NCBI GenBank assembly: GCA_003162055.1
Contig: PMNA01000021.1
Coordinates: 103,009 to 167,008 of the forward strand
DNA: 64,000 nucleotides
Origin: Actinomycetota bacterium
GTDB taxonomy: Bacteria > Actinomycetota > Thermoleophilia > Gaiellales > Gaiellaceae
Direction of reading: 5' to 3'
Below are positions 11,969 to 20,968 of this stretch, one piece after another. The position numbers and the translations under genes are program-made. The notes beneath the pieces were generated by a model. It made no database searches. It was given only the letters and a program-made list of their open reading frames with translations, and was not told the origin of the DNA. Each line of letters begins with the position of its first letter. Position 1 is the first letter of the stretch.

Positions 11969-12412
11969 TCAGGCCAGGCGGGAGACCAGGGTCGAGATGA
12001 ATCCAGCGATCAGCAGGTAGACGCCCAGCTCAAGGCTGAGATGCCCGTAGGAGGACGTAGAGGTGATCGCGAGACTGTGGTCGCTCATGAATAGCCCGGT
12101 GCGAGCAAGGGCCATCGCAATCGCCGCAAACGAGGCCCACGAGGCGATCTGGTGCAAAGACGCGTCCTTTGCATAGCCACGAGAGATGCGAACGAAGCCG
12201 AGCACGAGGATCAGCGCCGCGAAAACCAGCATCGCGATGCCGAAGCGGGAGCCCGCGGAATTGAGAGTCGCGCTCTGGTTACCCGCGAAGCGGGAGCCCG
12301 CGGCATTGAGACCCGCGCTCTGGTTGCCCGCGAGATGGGCGGTCAACCAGTCCTGCTGTGAGCCCAGCGCGATGAGGCCGCCACCGAGAATGAGCAAGAA
12401 ACCAGGTAGCAC
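11969..12412 (-). CDS. Small integral membrane protein with an internal repeat
   Basis: A 147-residue protein of unknown function with about four hydrophobic segments (residues 3-17, 59-76, about 90-107 and 125-142). Between the first two lies a loop containing two copies of a 15-residue repeat, AGNQSAGLNAAGSRF and AGNQSATLNSAGSRF, encoded by a 45-base tandem duplication. The start is GTG at 12412. It stands alone between the GH94 cluster and the hydrolase gene. No family was recognised. Confidence 0.65.
   Translation of the reverse strand: MLPGFLLILGGGLIALGSQQDWLTAHLAGNQSAGLNAAGSRFAGNQSATLNSAGSRFGIAMLVFAALILVLGFVRISRGYAKDASLHQIASWASFAAIAMALARTGLFMSDHSLAITSTSSYGHLSLELGVYLLIAGFISTLVSRLA
12242..12331 (-). 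repeat. Two-copy 45-base tandem repeat inside a membrane protein gene
   Basis: Copies at 12242-12286 and 12287-12331 differ at only a few positions and keep the reading frame, adding exactly 15 residues per unit. Confidence 0.85.
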
Positions 12413-12473
12413 TCGCCAGAGTATGCCGGAATGACGCCGCGGAGGCGCCCTTAGCGAGAGTGCGCCGATCTGG

Positions 12474-13139
12474 CTAGCCGCTTGCTCGGCCGGCCAGGTG
12501 GAGGGAGAACCAGTCGCGCGCGAGCACGGCGACCACTTCCAGCGCCCCAGGTTCCTCGAACAGGTGCGTCGCCCCGGGAACTATCTCCAGCCGGCACTCT
12601 GTTGCGAGATCCGCTGCGGCGCGCTCGTTCAGATCGAGCACCACAGCGTCCCTCTCGCCGACGATCAGCAGCGTGGGGGCGCTCACGTGCCGCAGCGCCT
12701 TGCCCGCGAGATCGGGGCGGCCGCCGCGCGAGACAACGGCCTTGACCAGCTCCGGTCGCCCTGCGGCGGCCAGTAGAGCGGCGCCGGCACCCGTGCTGGC
12801 GCCGAACAGACCGAGCGGAAGCGAGGTCGTGCCTTCGTATGCGTGCAGCCAGACCGCCGCCGCCAAGAGCCGATCGGCCAGCATGGGAATGTCGAAGCGA
12901 AGGGCGCCGGTACGGGAATCCTCTCTCTCCTCGCGCTCGCTCAGCAGATCGATCAGCACGGTTGCCAGCCCGGCGCGCTCCAAGACGGTCGCGACGTGAC
13001 GGTTACGCGGGCTGAAACGGCTGGAGCCCGAGCCGTGAGCGAAGAGGACGATGCCGTCGGCACCCTCCGGAATACGCAGCATGCCGGCGAGTTGCGCCTC
13101 GTCGACCGGAATCGCCACGTCTATCTCGCGTGCCTTCAT
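12474..13139 (-). CDS. Alpha/beta hydrolase (dienelactone hydrolase-like)
   Basis: A 221-residue cytoplasmic hydrolase. Visible motifs are FAHGSGSSRFSPRN near the oxyanion hole, the nucleophile elbow GASTGAG (Ser), GERDAVV (Asp) and the histidine in GATHLFEEP. The ATG at 13139 overlaps the stop of the upstream phosphoribosyltransferase gene (ATGA), so the pair is translationally coupled. In other bacteria these two domains occur adjacent or fused, which supports a joint but undefined role; the substrate is unknown. Confidence 0.85.
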   Translation of the reverse strand: MKAREIDVAIPVDEAQLAGMLRIPEGADGIVLFAHGSGSSRFSPRNRHVATVLERAGLATVLIDLLSEREEREDSRTGALRFDIPMLADRLLAAAVWLHAYEGTTSLPLGLFGASTGAGAALLAAAGRPELVKAVVSRGGRPDLAGKALRHVSAPTLLIVGERDAVVLDLNERAAADLATECRLEIVPGATHLFEEPGALEVVAVLARDWFSLHLAGRASG

Positions 13140-13813
13140 TCCCCGCTCACCCCCGCCGCTTTCTCGAGCAGTGTACGGACCTCGTCGTCGGAGACCTGCT
13201 CGAAGCGGTCGTACCAGAGGCTGACGGCATAGAAGTTCCGGGGCCTGAGCGGACATACCAGCTCGTCCACTTCGCTGCTCAAAGCGGCGCAGGTCTCAGG
13301 GGCGGCAGTGGGAACAGCGACCACGATCCGCGCCGGGTTTTGCGCGCGAACGGCAGCGACCGCCGCGCGCATGCTGGCGCCGGTGGCCAGGCCGTCGTCG
13401 ACGAGGATCACCGCCTTGCCCGCGAGCTCGCTGTCGGTTCGATCGCCGCGGTAGAGGCGCTCTCGCCGCGCCAACTCGCCGCGCTCGCGCTCGCTTACCG
13501 AGTCGATCAGATCGTTCGTCAGGCCGACGTGGCGAATCACTTCGGAATTCAGGATCTGCGCCCCGCCCGAGGCGATCGCGCCGAAGGCCAGCTCTTCGTG
13601 GCCGGGAACTCCGAGCTTGCGGACGACGAAGACGTCGAGCGGAGCCTTGAGCGCGCGGGCAACCTCGGATCCCACTGGTACTCCGCCCCGCGGCAGCGCA
13701 AGCACGACGACGTCATCCCTTCCGGCGTAGTCCGACAGCAACTCGGCGAGATACCGGCCGGCGTCCGCGCGATCGCGAAAGCGGCTTGGGATCGAACTCT
13801 GTCCGGCGTGCAC
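13136..13813 (-). CDS. Phosphoribosyltransferase family protein
   Basis: A 225-residue type I PRTase-fold protein. The PRPP-binding loop is VILVDDGLATGASM, with LALPRGGVPVGSEVA and VVRKLGVPGHEELAFGA upstream. Nucleobase specificity is not evident; this branch is usually annotated only as a PRTase and often accompanies a dienelactone-hydrolase-like protein, as here. GTG at 13813 is the likely start. It diverges from the ABC exporter operon. Confidence 0.85.
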   Translation of the reverse strand: MHAGQSSIPSRFRDRADAGRYLAELLSDYAGRDDVVVLALPRGGVPVGSEVARALKAPLDVFVVRKLGVPGHEELAFGAIASGGAQILNSEVIRHVGLTNDLIDSVSERERGELARRERLYRGDRTDSELAGKAVILVDDGLATGASMRAAVAAVRAQNPARIVVAVPTAAPETCAALSSEVDELVCPLRPRNFYAVSLWYDRFEQVSDDEVRTLLEKAAGVSGE

Positions 13814-13971
13814 GGCTCACTGTCCTCTCGCTCGAGACCTGCACTACTAAGAATGCAACACCTGAGCTTCGCGTGGGGCCCGGATTCAGGGGAAGTTCAG
13901 AAAGCTTCGCTAGTGTGGCCGGAAAGTTGCCGGAACGCGTTTTGGTGCACGCGTCGTACGAGACGCAGTGC

Positions 13972-14000
13972 TTGACAGCGAACACGTGTTCGATTAGAAA
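13972..14000 (+). promoter_or_regulatory. Promoter with SOS-box-type operator in its spacer
   Basis: TTGACA (13972-13977), a 17-base spacer and TAGAAA (13995-14000) form a strong promoter. The spacer contains the perfect palindrome CGAACACGTGTTCG (13979-13992), which matches the LexA consensus CGAAC-N4-GTTCG known from Bacillus and actinobacteria. LexA bound there would block RNA polymerase. Transcription would start near 14007, giving a leader of about 100 bases before the exporter operon. Confidence 0.75.
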
Positions 14001-14034
14001 GGAAGTTCCGAGAATCGAGCCATTCGACCCGCGG

Positions 14035-14065
14035 CATAACTTTCTATCGTTTTACGGCAGTTATG
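14035..14065 (+). other. Hairpin in the 5' leader of the exporter operon
   Basis: CATAACT (14035-14041) and AGTTATG (14059-14065) form a perfect 7-bp stem around a 17-base loop within the predicted leader. Its role is unknown. Confidence 0.4.
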
Positions 14066-14105
14066 ACGCTTTCAGTTTGACTTCTAGCGCGGACGAAGAC
14101 CTGGG

Positions 14106-16042
14106 ATGACCGACTTGGGCCCCAGCCAGACAGCCGAGATGACGCGACCACCTGCAATCGCGCGGTTCACCGTCTTCGTGCGAGCGCGTGTTCGCGAGCG
14201 TTGGGAGATCGCGCGCGAGTTACCGAACAGCGGGACGGGCCTCACTGTCGCGGCCGTCGTCCTGAATATCGCGCTCGGTGTCTTGCCGGTGCTCTTCATT
14301 CTCGGTACGAGCTTCATGCTCGGCCGCGTGCCCGCGGCGACCAAAGGAGGCGTCGGCTCGAGCGCCTGGGATTCGCTCGTCTACGCCTTCCTATTGGCGG
14401 CCGCGGCTTTCGTGCTGCTGCAGCTTTTGACGCCGCTTCAGGCCTCACTCGGCGAGCTGATCACGAGACGAGTCGACGGGAAGGCGTCTGATCGCTTGAT
14501 CGGCGATGCACTGCGGACGCCGGGCATCGGGCCGCTCGAGGATCAGGAGCTGCTCGGCGATCTGAGCGAATCGGCTGATCAGCTTGAGTTCGGTTTCCGC
14601 ACCCCGGGTCGCGCCTGCGCCGGTCTGGTGGCGCTGATCGCTCGTTACCTTCAGCTCGCGGGATTGCTCGTCGTGGTCGGCCTCGTCTTCTCCTGGCTGG
14701 CCGCAGCTGCGCTTTTCTTAGTCACGATGCTCTTCCGTTGCGGCCAGCGCGGTGGCCTGCGCAAGTATTCGGCCGTCTTCCGCGCCAACGTCAACCCTCG
14801 CCGTCGCAACTACTACTTCCGCCGAGTAGGCCTCGATCCGCCGGCGGCCAAGGAACTGCGTGTGTTCGGACTCGCGCCCTGGGTGCGCGAGCGCTACCGC
14901 GATTCCTACCTCGAGTACATGGTCCCTGTTTGGAAGGAACGGCGCCGCATCTACCTGGTGCCGTTTCTCCTGATCACGGCCTTCGCGCTCATCGTCTCGG
15001 CGGGCACGCTCGCGGCGCTCGGCCACAGCGCGGCCGGCGGCAGTGTCGCGCTGAGAGATCTGGCGCTCACCTTCCAAGCGGCGACCGCCATCATCAACCT
15101 GGGTAGCCACTACCCGGAGTCGGATACCCAGACCCAGTTCGGGATGCTGTCCTACGCAGGAATGCTCGGCTTCGAGCGGGGAGTGGAGAAGTACGAAGGC
15201 AGCACCGTGCAACTCGAGCCGGTGCGCAGTCCGGAAGGGCTGCCGCAAGATGAGTTGCACTTCGAGTCGGTCTCGTTTGGCTACCCGAACAGCGATCGCG
15301 CGGTCCTGAAAGAGCTCGAGCTCGCGATTCCGGCCGGAAAGTCGACTGCGATCGTCGGTTTGAACGGCGCCGGTAAGACAACTCTGGTCAAGCTGCTCGG
15401 CCGTCTCTACGAGCCCGATGAGGGCCGCATCACAACCGACGGTATCGACATCCGCCACTTCCGGATCGAAGACTGGCACCGCCAGATCGGAATCATCTTC
15501 CAGGACTTCAACTGCTACGAGCTGTCGGCGGCCGACAACATCGGCTTCGGCTCGATCCCGCGCCTGAACGACCGCGAGGCGATTCGCGAAACCGCGCGCA
15601 AGGCCGGCATACTCGAAGCGATCGAGCGGCTACCGAAGGGCTTCGACACGCCCCTCTCGCGCCAGTACGAAGGCGGCGCCGATCTATCCGGGGGCCAGTG
15701 GCAGCGGATTGCGATCGCCCGAGCGCTGTTCGCACTCGAAGGTGGCGCCTCGATCCTCGTGCTCGACGAGCCGACAGCCGCTCTCGACGTACGCGCCGAG
15801 GCCGAGTTCTTCGAGAACTTCGTCGAGCTGACGCGTGGTGTCACCACGATCCTGATCTCGCACCGTTTCTCGAGCGTCCGCCACGCCGACGGGATCGTCG
15901 TGCTGCAAGGCGGCCGCGTCGTCGAGGAGGGAACGCACGAGGAGTTGTTGGCCGCGGAGGGTCGTTACGCGAAGCTTTTCCAGCTGCAGGCCGAGCGCTT
16001 CGCCCGCGGCGAAGAGGAAGGCGAAGAGGAGGACGACGAGCT

Positions 16043-16046
<4 letters not shown>
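14106..16046 (+). CDS. ABC exporter half-transporter 1 (permease-ATPase)
   Basis: A 646-residue protein with an N-terminal membrane domain (to about residue 330) and a C-terminal ATPase. Walker A is GLNGAGKTT near 417-425, the signature is LSGGQW near 527, Walker B is ILVLDEPTAALD near 550 and the H-loop is ISHRF near 583. The C-terminus ends in an acidic tail. It overlaps the next half-transporter gene by four bases, so the two probably form a heterodimer. It is the first gene after the SOS-box promoter. The exported substrate is unknown; such pairs often carry peptides or drugs. Confidence 0.92.
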
Positions 16047-17842
<1,796 letters not shown>

Positions 17843-17905
17843 AGCGGCTCGCGCGCTCGGTAGGCGACTTGTCGATCGGCACGACCTCATACACTTCGGT
17901 CGAGA

Positions 17906-18907
17906 GTGAGAGGGCCGCGCGGAACCGTGCTCGAACAGGCCGACCGGTCATGGCGAGCGGATGATCGGGTTGCCGAAGTGACTCCGAGCGGGCCTTTCTC
18001 GCTTGCTCTCTCCGCGCGCGGCTCTGGCGATGCCTGCAGGTGCTTTCGCGGCGGAGTGCTCACTGCGCTGGTGGAAGGCGATAGCGGCCTGGAGATCGCC
18101 CAGGCGCGCCAGCGCTCCGACGGCACGGTCGTTCTGCGCTCCACCGGCGAGCTGGGCTTGGAGCGGCTGCGCTTCGCACTGGCGCTAGACGACGACCACT
18201 CCGAATTCCTCCAGCGCTTCGGCGATGACCCTCTCCTCCGCTCCTCGCTGCGCGTGCTGCGAGGGCTGCGGCCGATCAGGCTCAGCACGGTCGCCCACGC
18301 TCTTCTGCGCGCGCTCTGCGGGCAACTGATCACCGCCCGGGAGGCGCGGAGCATCGAAGCTCGCGTAATCCGCAGAGTCTCGCCGCGTGATCTCGAGAGC
18401 GGCTTGTACGCCCCACCTACACAGGAGCGGCTGGCAGCTCTTTCGCCGGCCGAGATCTGTCGGCTTGGCCTGGCTTCGAAACGCGCCGCGACGCTGGTTC
18501 GAATCTGTCGCACGCTCGATCTCGAGCGACTGCGCGAGTTGCCGTCGAGCTCCGTCTTCGCCCGGCTCGCTCGCGAAAGGGAGATCGGGCCCTGGTCGAT
18601 CGGCGTCCTCTTCCTCGAGGGCCTTGGTCGCTACGACCATGGTCTGGTCGCCGATCTCGGGCTGGTGAAGCTCTGTTCGGTGCTAGCCGGCCGCCGTGCC
18701 AGTGAAGCCGAGACGGGCGAGTTACTAGCCCGCTACGAAGAGTGGGAGGGGCTGGCCGGTCTCTACCTGCTGAGAGGCTCGCGCCGGGGGCTGGTCCCGC
18801 TCGGTCGCGGCGTTACGAACGTCGAGCTAGGCGCCAGAGCCCTTCGCCTGCACGGAAAGCAACCGTTCGCGCCGCGCGCCGGGCGGGGTATAGACTCCGC
18901 GCGATGA
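17906..18907 (+). CDS. DNA-3-methyladenine glycosylase II (AlkA-like)
   Basis: A base-excision repair glycosylase of the HhH-GPD superfamily that removes alkylated bases. The N-terminal beta domain (PFSLALSARGSGDACRCF, LALDDDHSEFLQRFGDDP) resembles AlkA. The helix-hairpin-helix lies around EREIGPWSIGVLFLEGLG, and the likely catalytic aspartate is in RYDHGLVADLGLVKL. GTG at 17906 is one possible start; another GTG near 17980 sits just before the beta domain. It follows the exporter pair and overlaps proC by ATGA. Being last in a predicted SOS-regulated operon fits a repair enzyme. Confidence 0.85.
   Translation: MRGPRGTVLEQADRSWRADDRVAEVTPSGPFSLALSARGSGDACRCFRGGVLTALVEGDSGLEIAQARQRSDGTVVLRSTGELGLERLRFALALDDDHSEFLQRFGDDPLLRSSLRVLRGLRPIRLSTVAHALLRALCGQLITAREARSIEARVIRRVSPRDLESGLYAPPTQERLAALSPAEICRLGLASKRAATLVRICRTLDLERLRELPSSSVFARLAREREIGPWSIGVLFLEGLGRYDHGLVADLGLVKLCSVLAGRRASEAETGELLARYEEWEGLAGLYLLRGSRRGLVPLGRGVTNVELGARALRLHGKQPFAPRAGRGIDSAR
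18891..18896 (+). promoter_or_regulatory. -10 element of a probable leaderless proC promoter
   Basis: TAGACT ends exactly seven bases before the proC ATG, so transcription should begin at or next to the start codon. It lies inside the 3' end of the glycosylase gene. Confidence 0.55.
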
Positions 18908-19725
18908 GCGTGGACGAGCGTCGTATCGCCGTCATCGGCACGGGCAAGATCGGAGAGGCTCTGATCAAGGGGCTCTGCGCTTCCGGCTGGCGAAAGCCGG
19001 GCGAGATCGTCGCCACCGATATCCACCCCGAGCGCCTGCAGTCGATCAAGGAGCGCTGCGGCGTCGAGACGACCGACAACAATCGCGAGGCGATCAAGGA
19101 CGTCGCCTTGATCGTGCTCGCCGTCAAGCCGCAGGATCTACCTGCGCTGCTTGAGGAGATAGGCGATGCGGTCACGAGCAAGCAGACGATTCTCTCGGTC
19201 GCGGCAGCCGTGAAGACCGCGTCGATCGAGAAGCATCTCGCCGAAGGCGTGCCGGTGGTTCGCGCGATGCCCAATACGCCGGCGACGGTGCAGGAAGGCA
19301 TGGCCGGGATCTGTGCCGGCTCGCACGCGGGCGAGGAGCACCTGGCCCTGGCCGAAGAGGTGCTCAGGCACCTCGGCGATGTCGTGCGCGTGCACGAAGA
19401 CGCGATGGATGCCGTAACCGCTGTCTCGGGCTCGGGCCCGGCCTACTTTGCGCTTCTCGCCGAGGCTATGATCGAGGCCGGTCTGCTGCTGGGTCTTTCG
19501 CGCGAGATCTCGACGCGGCTCGTCGTCCAGACGATGTACGGGACGGCGAAGCTGCTGCGCGACGAGCACATTCACCCGGTAGAGCTGCGCGAGAACGTCA
19601 CCTCGCCCGGTGGAACCACGATCAGGGCCATTCGCGAGCTCGAGCGCGCGGGGATACGAGCCGCCTTCCTGAATGCGATTCAGGCGGCGATGGAGCGATC
19701 GCGTGAGCTCGGCGGCGACGATTAG
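18904..19725 (+). CDS. proC: Pyrroline-5-carboxylate reductase
   Basis: Reduces 1-pyrroline-5-carboxylate to proline with NAD(P)H, the last step of proline synthesis. The 273-residue protein has the Rossmann motif IGTGKIGEALIKG at residues 10-22, RAMPNTPATV, SGSGPAYFALLAEAMIEAG and the signature VTSPGGTT. The ATG at 18904 overlaps the stop of the glycosylase gene, but a TAGACT seven bases upstream suggests an independent leaderless transcript as well. Confidence 0.96.
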   Translation: MSVDERRIAVIGTGKIGEALIKGLCASGWRKPGEIVATDIHPERLQSIKERCGVETTDNNREAIKDVALIVLAVKPQDLPALLEEIGDAVTSKQTILSVAAAVKTASIEKHLAEGVPVVRAMPNTPATVQEGMAGICAGSHAGEEHLALAEEVLRHLGDVVRVHEDAMDAVTAVSGSGPAYFALLAEAMIEAGLLLGLSREISTRLVVQTMYGTAKLLRDEHIHPVELRENVTSPGGTTIRAIRELERAGIRAAFLNAIQAAMERSRELGGDD

Positions 19726-19762
19726 TCGAAGCTAGAGCGGCGCGCCGAACCGAATCACGTCA

Positions 19763-19768
19763 TATAGT
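19763..19768 (+). promoter_or_regulatory. -10 element of a probable leaderless regulator gene
   Basis: TATAGT lies seven bases before the ATG at 19776. It overlaps the alternative GTG at 19767, which argues for the ATG. Confidence 0.55.
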
Positions 19769-19775
19769 GCGGTCT

Positions 19776-20321
19776 ATGTCCCCCTCGCCCGAAGAGCGCA
19801 GCACGCTGGAAGTCCTGACGATAAGCAGGCCCGATCAGCTGAAGGCGCTCGGGCATCCGCTGCGCCTGCGCGTGCTCGAGATGCTGGGCGAGGAGGCCGG
19901 GCAGGCATTCACCAACCGTGAGCTAGCCGGTCGGATCGGCATCGATCCCGGCCACCTGCACTTTCACGTGCGGATGCTGCTCAAGGCCGGGCTGATCCAG
20001 TTGGCCGACGAGAACGGCGGTCGGCGCGAGAAGCCCTACCGGGCGGTCGCCAAGCACATCACCGTCGCGCCCGAGCTGCTCTCGGCGAACGCTGCCATCA
20101 GCGACGTGCACTCGTCGATGCTCGAGGAAGTACAGCGCGGCCTGGCCAAGTACTCGCAGACCGGGCGCTTCCGCGTTCTCACCGACGCTGTGCGCATCGA
20201 TCCGGACCGTTTGTCTGATCTGATCGATCAGGCCGTGAAGCAGGCGCAGTCGGAGTTCGACCCCGAGCTCGATCCGATCCTGCTGACGGTCTTCATGCAT
20301 CCGCCGGCGACCAGCGGGTAA
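19776..20321 (+). CDS. ArsR-like winged helix transcriptional regulator
   Basis: A 181-residue DNA-binding protein. The winged helix spans about residues 15-85, with LKALGHPLRLRVLEML, the recognition helix region NRELAGRIGIDPGHLHFHVRMLLKAGLI and a wing with ENGGRREKPYR. No metal-binding cysteine pair of classical ArsR sensors is present, so the signal is not metal by this evidence. The C-terminal half is helical and of unknown function. No obvious target gene is next to it. Confidence 0.8.
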   Translation: MSPSPEERSTLEVLTISRPDQLKALGHPLRLRVLEMLGEEAGQAFTNRELAGRIGIDPGHLHFHVRMLLKAGLIQLADENGGRREKPYRAVAKHITVAPELLSANAAISDVHSSMLEEVQRGLAKYSQTGRFRVLTDAVRIDPDRLSDLIDQAVKQAQSEFDPELDPILLTVFMHPPATSG

Positions 20322-20430
20322 CCGAGCGCCGCCGATCGGGCGCTATTGATGGCATAGCAATACTGGGTAGTGGGTCAGGGCACGATGGCAGGATCAGATA
20401 TTGATGCTAATGACCCGAACGTAGTTCGAC

Positions 20431-20448
20431 CGCCGGTAGAAACCGGCG
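20431..20448 (+). other. Small hairpin before a membrane protein gene
   Basis: CGCCGGT and ACCGGCG form a perfect 7-bp stem around AGAA. There is no T-run, so it is a weak terminator candidate for the regulator gene or a leader hairpin for the next gene. Confidence 0.4.
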
Positions 20449-20495
20449 CCACGTAGGGCCAAAGCCCGGAAAAAGCGAGCGATCGAAAAAGCCGC

Positions 20496-20816
20496 GTGGC
20501 CGTCTGGCTCGATCGGGTTATCCTCGCTCTCGTCGCGATCTCTTTTCTCGTAGGTATCTGGGCGGCAACTGATCCCCACAACCCCAACTGTGAAGTGAAC
20601 TGGCAACTCGATTCGAATGGCCCCTCAATACTTTTTACCGCCGGAGTCCTGCCGGCTTTATTAGGCGTCCTCGCCTATTTCACGCGGCTCGGACTACCGA
20701 GGTGTCGCAAGATCTCGCTACATCTCGCAGGTCTCGCCTTGCTGCTACTCGTGATCCTCGAGTTCATCGGTTTCGTTGTCTGGAGCTTCTCTGACGGAAT
20801 GTACTGCTTAGGCTAG
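20496..20816 (+). CDS. Small membrane protein, unknown function
   Basis: A 106-residue protein with three hydrophobic helices (about 6-24, 45-63 and 75-97). A short non-membrane loop after helix 1 carries a cysteine (NPNCEVNW), and another cysteine is near the C-terminus. The start is GTG at 20496 without a clear ribosome site. Its base composition is slightly less GC-rich than the neighbouring genes. No family was recognised. Confidence 0.6.
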   Translation: MAVWLDRVILALVAISFLVGIWAATDPHNPNCEVNWQLDSNGPSILFTAGVLPALLGVLAYFTRLGLPRCRKISLHLAGLALLLLVILEFIGFVVWSFSDGMYCLG

Positions 20817-20968
20817 TCGTGTTTGACGACTTTCCTAGCGTCTACTTCTGGCTCCATCAGCGTTCTTAAGCTATTCTTTCTGCGAGCCGCGCTCTTCATC
20901 GGTAGCTAACTGAGCGTCGGCACGTCTATTCCTGGTGGTCACGGCGCGGCGACGAACGCCGCCCTCCC

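Noticed and set aside
13853-13975. A 40-residue frame just upstream of the ABC exporter operon as a possible exported-peptide precursor
   Set aside because: It ends before the operon promoter at 13972-14000, has no ribosome site and no leader/core structure.
15698-16042. N-terminal extension of the second ABC half-transporter
   Set aside because: The extension is Arg/Asp-rich shadow sequence inside the first transporter gene; GTG at 16043 overlapping the stop is the sensible start.
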